The notes beneath the pieces are model-generated. The model had not been told where the DNA came from, made no database searches, and worked only from the letters and a program-made list of their open reading frames with translations. The translations under genes were made by a program, and so were the position numbers. Source: Bacteroidota bacterium (lineage in GTDB: Bacteria; Bacteroidota; Rhodothermia; Rhodothermales; Bin80). Taken from it: a stretch of DNA of 7,355 nucleotides. The stretch is taken from the NCBI GenBank assembly GCA_026702635.1, contig JAPPBZ010000304.1:1-7355 (forward strand), given 5' to 3'. Positions 1-6,356 of the stretch are shown here, piece by piece (the first letter of the stretch is position 1; every line of letters starts with the position of its first letter).

Positions 1-917
1 TACGCTGCCACCCCATATTCCGTATGAGGCAGCGAGACTGGTACTAGATTTGCTCCTTCCAATTCCAGGGTGCTCGCAGTCTGATCAACAAGTTTCCTGA
101 CCTCTGGATCAAGTCCTTCACCATAATACTCTTTTGGCAGACCGATCCGTAATCCTCGAATGGATTGTTCCTCCGAGAAATTCACATCGGAATAGGACTG
201 ACCCATACAAGTAGCATCACTCGGATCACTGCCCGCCATATGTGAGAGAATCTTTGAGGCAACCTCGGCAGTGTGGGCAAAAGTACCGACACAGTCAAAC
301 GAAGATGCAAATGCAACCAGACCGTAACGGCTCACCAGTCCATACGTTGGCTTCAGTCCCAGGACTCCACAAAAAGCTGCTGGCTGACGTACGGATCCTC
401 CTGTATCTGTACCCAATGCAGCATGACACATCCCAGCGGCAACGGCAGCGGCAGATCCTCCCGAGGATCCTCCTGAGACGTACTCCAGGTTATGGGGGTT
501 CAGCGTGGGGCCGTACGCAGAATATTCGGTGGTCGCCCCCATTGCAAACTCATCGCAATTCGTACGCCCGATAAGGAGTGCGCCAGCGCTACGAAGTCTG
601 GCAACCGAAGTAGCCTCAAATGGGGGGTGGTATCCCTCGAGAATTTTTGAGGAGCAGGTTACCGGCCATTCAGTCGTACTCAATACATCTTTCACACCAA
701 GCACCAGCCCCATCAATGGTAAACTCTCTCCCTGGGCGAATGCCCGATCGATCGTTTCCGCTGATTGATGTACAGTCTCAGCGTCTACGTGCGTGAACGC
801 ATTCAGGGAAGGGTTCTTCGCCTGGATTGTATCCAAGGCGAGCTGCGCAATCTCCGCACAACTGGTCTTTTTTTCGAGTAAGGCACTCCTACAATCGGCA
901 AACGACGGCAAAGCCAT
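1..917 (-). CDS. gatA: Asp-tRNA(Asn)/Glu-tRNA(Gln) amidotransferase subunit A, 3' end beyond window
   Basis: GatA is the glutaminase subunit of the GatCAB amidotransferase. It releases ammonia from glutamine, which is used to convert Glu-tRNA(Gln) or Asp-tRNA(Asn) to the amide form in the cytoplasm. About 305 residues are visible, and the C-terminal third or more lies past the left edge. The amidase-signature triad is intact: Lys76 in GVKD, cis-Ser151 in the GGSSGGS loop, and nucleophile Ser175 in GTDTGGS. The 75- and 99-residue spacings match characterised amidases. The GatA-typical stretches NCDEFAMG, RQPAAFCGV, LKPTYG and SRYGLVAFASS are also present, which favours GatA over a generic amidase. 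The ATG is preceded by AGGA (bases 925-928) at a 7-base spacing, and an in-frame TAG lies three codons further upstream, so the start is firm. It begins 34 bases after tatA on the same strand and is probably cotranscribed with it. gatB and gatC are not in the window. Confidence 0.96.
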   Translation of the reverse strand, partial: MALPSFADCRSALLEKKTSCAEIAQLALDTIQAKNPSLNAFTHVDAETVHQSAETIDRAFAQGESLPLMGLVLGVKDVLSTTEWPVTCSSKILEGYHPPFEATSVARLRSAGALLIGRTNCDEFAMGATTEYSAYGPTLNPHNLEYVSGGSSGGSAAAVAAGMCHAALGTDTGGSVRQPAAFCGVLGLKPTYGLVSRYGLVAFASSFDCVGTFAHTAEVASKILSHMAGSDPSDATCMGQSYSDVNFSEEQSIRGLRIGLPKEYYGEGLDPEVRKLVDQTASTLELEGANLVPVSLPHTEYGVAA

Positions 918-951
918 GTGCGGTTCCTAGGACGTGCCAAGGCCGAAAAAA

Positions 952-1224
952 TTACTTGGGAGGTTCAGGCGTGGGATTTGCCTGAGCAGGCTCTTGCTCC
1001 TGGGATGGGGGAGCATAGCCCGGAGGATTCTGCTGTGCCGGAGGACGGTACGCGGGAGGACGATCTTCGACGGTCAGCTCACGACTAATCTCGCTCGTGG
1101 CCGACTTGAACTCCCGGATTCCTTTCCCGAGTCCGCGTGCTACTTCGGGGATACGCTTGGCCCCGAATAACACCAAAACAATCAGAAGTATGACGGCTAT
1201 TTCCCAAGGTCCAAGTCCAAACAT
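952..1224 (-). CDS. tatA: Sec-independent protein translocase protein TatA
   Basis: This is the small membrane protein that oligomerises to let folded twin-arginine substrates cross the inner membrane, working with TatC. The 90-residue product has the family layout. A short N-terminus (MFGLGPWE) carries the membrane-embedded acidic residue Glu8. One transmembrane helix spans about residues 7-21, and the Phe20-Gly21 hinge leads into an amphipathic helix (about 23-50; RIPEVARGLGKGIREFK). The tail from about residue 55 is disordered and rich in Pro and Gln, with two copies of a PPxYxPP motif at 56-62 and 67-73. The Gly-Leu-Gly-Lys-Gly amphipathic helix fits TatA better than TatB. A weak GAGAG element sits 6 bases before the ATG, and an in-frame TAA lies nine codons upstream. 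gatA follows after 34 bases. No tatC is visible, so the rest of the translocase must be elsewhere. The sulfatase in this window lacks a twin-arginine motif and is not an obvious client. Confidence 0.95.
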   Translation of the reverse strand: MFGLGPWEIAVILLIVLVLFGAKRIPEVARGLGKGIREFKSATSEISRELTVEDRPPAYRPPAQQNPPGYAPPSQEQEPAQANPTPEPPK

Positions 1225-1534
1225 GGCGCACTCTCGGTTATTGTGTAATTAGGCAGAACTATTCAGGGATACAAAGACTTGTACTCCATGTTCCCCACGA
1301 TCCATAGGGTTGTTGTTCTCGCGTGTATTCGGATCAATTTGGATCTCAATATCCAGAGTAGCCTGTATATTTGACTTCAAAGGGACTAGTCGCAATGCAG
1401 GGGGCTGGATTCCAAACAAATAGCTGCTCTGGCAAGTGAGGTACAACTAGCCCGTCAACCTGATGATATGGTGCATATCAGCGATTGCTACGACCTCGTA
1501 TCAGTTTTATTTCTTCTGACCCTGAAGGGATTGA
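1225..1534. other. Divergent intergenic region between tatA and the sulfatase gene
   Basis: These 310 bases should carry the promoters for both the leftward tatA-gatA pair and the rightward sulfatase gene. I could not pick out a convincing sigma-70 hexamer pair or a Bacteroidota-type TAnnTTTG element on either strand. The region contains one clear inverted repeat (1464-1480) and the sulfatase Shine-Dalgarno GAAGGGA (1524-1530). It also contains a minus-strand open frame of 65 codons (1249-1446) that starts with TTG directly after an in-frame TAG. The last 30 or so codons of that frame have a protein-like composition (DPNTRENNNPMDRGEHG), so it may be the tail of a decayed gene. I do not recognise the family and have not called it as a gene. 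Confidence 0.6.
1464..1480. promoter_or_regulatory. Inverted repeat, candidate operator or small hairpin upstream of the sulfatase gene
   Basis: The arms TGATATG and CATATCA are perfectly complementary around a 3-base centre (GTG), making a 17-base near-palindrome. Its right end lies 54 bases before the sulfatase ATG. Position and symmetry would suit binding of a dimeric repressor. Nothing in the sequence names a regulator, no regulator gene is in the window, and short palindromes of this size also arise by chance. Confidence 0.25.
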
Positions 1535-2938
1535 ATGCTTTTGAATACGCAAATCGTTGTCGTCCTGCTTCTTAGTCTGTGCTTTCTGGGCGGTGCGGGA
1601 GAAAAATCAGCTCCGGAGAACCGGAGCGAGCCAGCGAAACCCAATATCGTCTTCATTTACATTGATGACCTAGGGTGGGCGGATGTTGGATTCAACGGCA
1701 GTACCTACTACGAAACACCAAACATAGACCAGCTTGCAAGCCAAGGGATCATTTTTTCGCAGGCCTACGCAAATGCCCCCAACTGTGCCCCAAGTAGGGC
1801 CTCCGTGATGACCGGACAGTACACTCCACGGCATAAGATTTACACAGTGGGGACTTCCGAGCGGGGGCAAGAAGAGGACCGCGGTATGATTCCTGTCCCG
1901 AACACGGAAAATCTGCCGCTCCATTATACGACGCTGGCTGAGGTGTTAGGCAATGCAGGATATACTACCGGCCACTTCGGAAAATGGCATCTCGGAGACA
2001 CGGGGTTTCATCCCGAAGACCAGGGTTTTGATGTGAATGTTGGCGGATACAAAAGTGGATCGCCACGCGGAGGATACTTTCCGCCCTATAATAATCCAAA
2101 ACTTGCCGATGGCCCTGACGGTGAATACCTGACGGATCGCCTCACAAACGAGGCCATCACATTTATTGAAGAGAACAAAGAAGGACCGTTTTTCCTGTAT
2201 CTGTCTCACTACGCGGTGCATACTCCAATACAGGCGCAGGCAGATGTTATAGCAAAGTATGAGCGCAAAGCACCCGATGGAGATCAAAAAAATCCTACAT
2301 ATGCCGCCATGATTGAGAGTGCTGATCGGAGTGTGGGTAGCGTGTTAGAGCAGATTGCAGCGCTGGGGCTGACCGAAAATACACTGGTTGTTTTCTATTC
2401 TGATAACGGTGGAGCTGTCCAGGCCACGTCCAACCAGCCGCTCAGAGGATACAAGGGAATGTTGTATGAGGGTGGCATTCGCGTCCCATTGGCTGTAAAA
2501 TGGCCAGCAAGAATCACACCCGGGCGGTTGGATAGCACCCCTGTAATTGGAATTGATTTTTACCCTACCCTCTTGGAGATAGCTGGTGCTGAACCTCCGG
2601 CGCACAATATGGATGGAGTAAGTCTCGTCCCGATTTTCTCCGGGAGTAGTGGCAATCTGGCAGCGAGGAACCTCTACTGGCATTTTCCGGCATACCTTGA
2701 GGCGCCAAGGGGAACACCCGGACCGTGGCGTACGACACCGGCTGGAGCGATACGTAGTGGAGATTACAAGCTGATCGAATTCTTCGAGAATGGTGCACTG
2801 GAGCTCTACAACCTGCGCGAAGATCCGGGAGAGTCCACCGATATGGCTAACCAACTACCCGAAAAGGTCGAACTGCTGCATGAGAACCTCAGGGAATGGC
2901 GCGAGAAAGTTGGAGCCGACATGCCAACACCAAAGTAG
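1535..2938 (+). CDS. Exported arylsulfatase-type sulfatase (family S1, formylglycine-dependent)
   Basis: This is a type I sulfatase, predicted to hydrolyse sulfate esters outside the cytoplasm, probably on a sulfated polysaccharide or its fragments; the substrate cannot be read from the sequence. Residues 1-21 form a hydrophobic signal peptide with likely cleavage near GGA|GE. There is no RR motif and no good lipobox (Cys16 is preceded by Leu), so Sec export is expected. The catalytic domain spans about 36-353. Asp44-Asp45 bind the metal. Cys84 in CAPSR is the residue converted to formylglycine, with Arg88 beside it. Further active-site residues are Lys150 and His152 in GKWHLG, His229 in YAVHTP, Asp290-Asn291 in YSDNGG, and Lys308 in LRGYKGM. 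Residues 354-467 form the usual small C-terminal subdomain (AIRSGDYKLI, LYNLREDPGE). The length of 467 is normal. The ATG follows GAAGGGA by 4 bases and comes straight after an in-frame TGA. The gene stands alone, with no maturase or SusCD-like partner in view. Confidence 0.95.
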   Translation: MLLNTQIVVVLLLSLCFLGGAGEKSAPENRSEPAKPNIVFIYIDDLGWADVGFNGSTYYETPNIDQLASQGIIFSQAYANAPNCAPSRASVMTGQYTPRHKIYTVGTSERGQEEDRGMIPVPNTENLPLHYTTLAEVLGNAGYTTGHFGKWHLGDTGFHPEDQGFDVNVGGYKSGSPRGGYFPPYNNPKLADGPDGEYLTDRLTNEAITFIEENKEGPFFLYLSHYAVHTPIQAQADVIAKYERKAPDGDQKNPTYAAMIESADRSVGSVLEQIAALGLTENTLVVFYSDNGGAVQATSNQPLRGYKGMLYEGGIRVPLAVKWPARITPGRLDSTPVIGIDFYPTLLEIAGAEPPAHNMDGVSLVPIFSGSSGNLAARNLYWHFPAYLEAPRGTPGPWRTTPAGAIRSGDYKLIEFFENGALELYNLREDPGESTDMANQLPEKVELLHENLREWREKVGADMPTPK

Positions 2939-3002
2939 TTACCGGTACGTTGAGACAGTTATGATACTCCGTGAAGGAATCCCCACTCCCCCTCCTGATC
3001 CA
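2939..3002. other. Convergent gap between the sulfatase and helicase genes
   Basis: Only 64 bases separate the stop codons of two genes that face each other. I see no GC-rich stem followed by a T-run on either strand. Read on the minus strand, the gap contains a G-rich stretch with runs of five and four G. A bidirectional terminator is therefore not evident, and each transcript may run into the neighbouring gene. Confidence 0.5.
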
Positions 3003-6000
3003 TCATGGCCCGTCTGATTCAACGTATTGCCACTGCCTCCAACCCCTGAGTACAGGAAAATACAGGCCTAAGAAAATCGGCCGTCCATCTGTGGCCTGCA
3101 TCGCGCGTGCATAAATCTCCATTTTGGAGCGATACCTCTCCCGCTCATTGTCTAAAAACCAGTCCACATCGCTTCCAGCATGCGTGCTCGTCTTGTAATC
3201 GACGATCCAGCGCTTGCCGTCCTCTACGAAAGTTCGATCCAGAACATAACGGCGAGCCCCCACTCCTCTGACAACAGTAAGTGCATATTCCCGTTCATCA
3301 TGCTTGTGTCGTGACAGAATCCAACGCCCCCGGCTGTCCTCCACTGTATTGGTTAGCGCCTCTTTCACTTGCACCAAGGCCGTTTCCAGATTTTCTCCCT
3401 CCAAACCTTCATGATAAAGAGCATTGCGTAAAATATTCTCGCTGAAATCCACCCTGTCTGGAAACCATATCTCCTGTAACATCCGGTGAACCACATTCCC
3501 GATCCGTCGCCGAAAATCCCCCGCCCACTTGAAGACCGGCGTACGCTCTTCCTTTTCATCCTCAAACCGCTCCCGTTTCGCTTTCCATATCAACTCCTCG
3601 GGCGGATCCACTGGCTCCCATTCCGCGGACAAACGAAGTAAGGGGACACCAACATCTTCCGGCCTGGTGACATCTGTGGCACCCACCTCCTCCCGACGAT
3701 CCTTCCATGCTCTTGAGAATTCCGGCTCTGCTACTTTCCATATTTTGGACAGAAGCACACGCGAATCCGGCGACTTCACGTCATCGCCTTCCGCTCCGTG
3801 AGCAATATGCCCGATGAGGTGCAGATCCTTTCGAGCTCGTGTGGCTGCCACATACAATAGACGTGTACTTTCATGGTCCCGCCTCTTTCGCTCGATGGTT
3901 CGCAGGTATCCATAGGCGGCATCCCCTTGGCCCCCCGTCTCCTGAATCGGTGCCAACAATAAATGGGGTTGATCGCCATCGCTGTATTCCCGCCACATCA
4001 GCAGGCGTGAACCATCTGCCCGGGTCTGATATCCCAGACCCGGTAATATGACCGTATCAAACTCCAGCCCCTTGGCCTTATGAGTGGTTAACAGCTGCAA
4101 GTCCCCTTTTGCCTCTACATCCGAGGGGGCAAATAGGCGTTCGACATCCCCCATAAATTTATTCTCGTCCCGCAAGTCGATACCATCGACCGACTCCTCC
4201 AGAAGATTCAAAAAGGCCGTCGCATCCTCCAGGTCTGTTGATTTCCCAAGGCAGGCAGGCCCGCCCAAAGCCAACCATGTACCTTCAATCCACCGTCGCA
4301 CAGGAAGCCGACTTCGAAGCGCACATGCATCGGTAAGGATCGGAAAAACACGTTCCAAGCGTCGTCTGCCATCCGGCGACAACTGCTCTTGACGAACGGA
4401 AATAAGGTCCAGAATCGCCGTTTCAAAATCATCGCCAACCAGGATTTGCAGATCCGCCAGAGTCAATCCACACCATGGAGCTCGAAGTATTGAAAACCAG
4501 GCGATGCGATTGCCTGGGTGAAGCAGTGCCTGGGTCAATGCCATCAAATCACGGACTACCGGGCGCTCGCCAAGCGGATCAATTTCGACGGATCGAAACG
4601 AGATCCGGCGCTTATGGAGCAGCGCAATGATATTCAGCAAATGCCTGCGTGCCTGAACAAGTACAGCAATGGTCGCTTCCGGCTGCTGTGATCGGGTTTC
4701 TTCAATGATCTGGACGACCTTCTCAGCCTGAGCTTCCAAATCATCTCGAAAAAATGGATGGATCCTGATTGTACTGCCATCCATGTCGGTCCTGTATGCG
4801 GTAGAAGGGCTGTACGTTACACCACCGGTCACCGTATCCTCGACTTGTGGGAAAGCCTCACTCAAGGCCTCATTAACCCAACTTACAATCTCCGTGCTGG
4901 AGCGAAAATTCGTCTCCAATACAAGAGATCTGAGGCGGACCGGCCCCAATCCATGCGTTCGAGCACGAGAGAACAGGCTCACCTCTGCTTCCCGAAAACC
5001 ATAAATGGACTGCATGGGATCACCAACCAGAAACAGTGTCCTGTCATCGCCTGTCCAGTCATGGATGAGACTCTCAAACAGTTCGTACTGACTCTGGGAC
5101 GTATCCTGAAATTCGTCAATCAATAGATGCCGAACCGCAACGTCTGGAATGCCTCCCCGTGAGCCCGACGACACATGCGCCTTCACTGCTTCTTGGGCTG
5201 CCAGTGCAACCTCTGTAAAATCAACACACCCGTCCTCCTGAAAGACACCGCGAAGCTGGGTCACTGCTGTCGGCAAAAGATGCATCAGTGCCTCCAGAAC
5301 CTGCCACTGCTTGTCATCATAGGTTGCCGGTGGTAATTGTCGCAGTTCATGAAGCTGCATAATAACATCCTCCCCGAGATGGATTGCCTGGATGCGCTCT
5401 TTTGCATCTTGCTCTTGGGGTGGAAAACCCGTACCCACGTTGTATGCCCTGCGACGCTTACCGCTACTGGTCAAAAGTAGCTCTGCAATCCCAAGCCAAC
5501 ACGGAAGAGCCTCAGCGGAAGTATCCGGGAGGCCTTGAAGCTCAAGACAGGCAACAATCTTACTTTCCCTGCCCGCATCGTGTAGATTTTTGGCTGCCAA
5601 ACGGGCCAACTCAACCACTTCCTCCGCCTGGCCCTCTGAAAATTCCTCCACCACACGTTCCAGCGCATGCTTGACGACATGAGATAATGCAGACTCCAGG
5701 GCCCGCCGCGTCTCCGCAAGTTCTTCCTTTCTTCCATCCACATGGCGCATCCACTGATCCCGTCGGCCTAGCATTGCACCCAATAGCTTCTCCACCTTGC
5801 CCATATGATTGTCAAGGTGCCTCAATAGAACAGCAATCGCAGCTAGTTCATTCGCCGGTGCCCGATCATCGAATAACAACTCCAGCGTGCGACGCGCAGC
5901 CTTTTGGTGCAGATGGCGTGCATCCTCTTCCGGCTGTAGTAGTGCTCCCATACGGGAGACCCAAGGCATCCTGCGGACCAGTAAAGAACAAAGTGAATCA

Positions 6001-6356
6001 ATGGTCTGGATACGCAGACGTAATGGGTTCTCAATAAGATGCCACTCCCGCTTGTCGTTGCGTTCAAGCGCTTGACGGGCCAGATCCCATGTATGCCTCT
6101 CGTGCTGGGCTATTGGTGGTTCACCTGCCACTCCCTGGAGCGCGCGGATAATGCGGTGTCGCATTTCGGCAGCCGCCTTGCGGGTAAAGGTGATGGCAAC
6201 GATCTCCTCGGGATAATCTACCCGGGCCAACAGAACGAGATACCGCTGAATCAAGAGTTCTGTCTTACCGGAGCCAGCAGGTGCCTGCACAATGAACGAG
6301 GCATGCGGATCCAGTGCCTCCTGGCGCTGCGCGTGATCTGGAACCAGATTACTCAT
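3003..6356 (-). CDS. AddA/RecB-like UvrD-family helicase-nuclease (exonuclease V beta-type subunit)
   Basis: A superfamily 1A helicase fused to a RecB-family nuclease, expected to unwind and resect double-strand DNA ends for recombinational repair. All helicase motifs are present in the 1117 residues: Walker A APAGSGKT (25-32), motif Ia ITFTRKAAAEMR (55-66), motif II LLIDEFQDTS (411-420; Asp414, Glu415), motif III VGDPMQSIYGFR (444-455), motif IV TNFRSS (482-487), motif V TTHKAKGLEFD (757-767), and motif VI YVAATRARKDL (835-845; Arg840). The C-terminal nuclease (about 940-1117) has His957 in GNVVHRML, Asp1040, Asp1053 and Lys1055 in IVDYKTS, and a trailing KMEIYA. It therefore looks catalytically competent. 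The start is supported by the family-like opening MSNLVPD. Its ATG overlaps the end of the AddB-like gene by 8 bases, so the two are translationally linked partners. It is close in type to the helicases paired with TIGR03623-like proteins in Proteobacteria. I withhold the symbol addA because the subgroup differs from classical AddA. Confidence 0.93.
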   Translation of the reverse strand: MSNLVPDHAQRQEALDPHASFIVQAPAGSGKTELLIQRYLVLLARVDYPEEIVAITFTRKAAAEMRHRIIRALQGVAGEPPIAQHERHTWDLARQALERNDKREWHLIENPLRLRIQTIDSLCSLLVRRMPWVSRMGALLQPEEDARHLHQKAARRTLELLFDDRAPANELAAIAVLLRHLDNHMGKVEKLLGAMLGRRDQWMRHVDGRKEELAETRRALESALSHVVKHALERVVEEFSEGQAEEVVELARLAAKNLHDAGRESKIVACLELQGLPDTSAEALPCWLGIAELLLTSSGKRRRAYNVGTGFPPQEQDAKERIQAIHLGEDVIMQLHELRQLPPATYDDKQWQVLEALMHLLPTAVTQLRGVFQEDGCVDFTEVALAAQEAVKAHVSSGSRGGIPDVAVRHLLIDEFQDTSQSQYELFESLIHDWTGDDRTLFLVGDPMQSIYGFREAEVSLFSRARTHGLGPVRLRSLVLETNFRSSTEIVSWVNEALSEAFPQVEDTVTGGVTYSPSTAYRTDMDGSTIRIHPFFRDDLEAQAEKVVQIIEETRSQQPEATIAVLVQARRHLLNIIALLHKRRISFRSVEIDPLGERPVVRDLMALTQALLHPGNRIAWFSILRAPWCGLTLADLQILVGDDFETAILDLISVRQEQLSPDGRRRLERVFPILTDACALRSRLPVRRWIEGTWLALGGPACLGKSTDLEDATAFLNLLEESVDGIDLRDENKFMGDVERLFAPSDVEAKGDLQLLTTHKAKGLEFDTVILPGLGYQTRADGSRLLMWREYSDGDQPHLLLAPIQETGGQGDAAYGYLRTIERKRRDHESTRLLYVAATRARKDLHLIGHIAHGAEGDDVKSPDSRVLLSKIWKVAEPEFSRAWKDRREEVGATDVTRPEDVGVPLLRLSAEWEPVDPPEELIWKAKRERFEDEKEERTPVFKWAGDFRRRIGNVVHRMLQEIWFPDRVDFSENILRNALYHEGLEGENLETALVQVKEALTNTVEDSRGRWILSRHKHDEREYALTVVRGVGARRYVLDRTFVEDGKRWIVDYKTSTHAGSDVDWFLDNERERYRSKMEIYARAMQATDGRPIFLGLYFPVLRGWRQWQYVESDGP

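Noticed and set aside
242..768. Three overlapping plus-strand frames of 67-110 codons
   Set aside because: They are antisense to gatA, which has a complete catalytic triad in the opposite strand.
1225..1290. TTTG followed 20 bases later by TAATTACA as a Bacteroidota-type tatA promoter
   Set aside because: Only the TA of the TAnnTTTG element matches, which is too weak to call.
1249..1446. 65-codon minus-strand frame as an intact gene
   Set aside because: It has a TTG start directly after a stop, no Shine-Dalgarno and no recognisable family. I kept it only as a possible remnant.
1535..1600. Sulfatase as a lipoprotein through Cys16
   Set aside because: The residue before Cys16 is Leu rather than Gly, Ala or Ser, so the lipobox is poor. 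A signal peptidase I site near Ala21 fits better.
2345..2854. 169-codon minus-strand open frame
   Set aside because: It lies wholly antisense to the sulfatase gene, whose frame has intact catalytic motifs. Its translation shows no domain-like pattern.
2975..3002. G-rich run on the minus strand as a quadruplex or terminator
   Set aside because: The G-runs are uneven (2, 5, 4, 2), there is no stem and no T-run, and the signal is not distinguishable from chance.
4758..5126. 122-codon plus-strand open frame
   Set aside because: It is antisense to the helicase gene across motifs II-IV and has no recognisable protein features or ribosome site.
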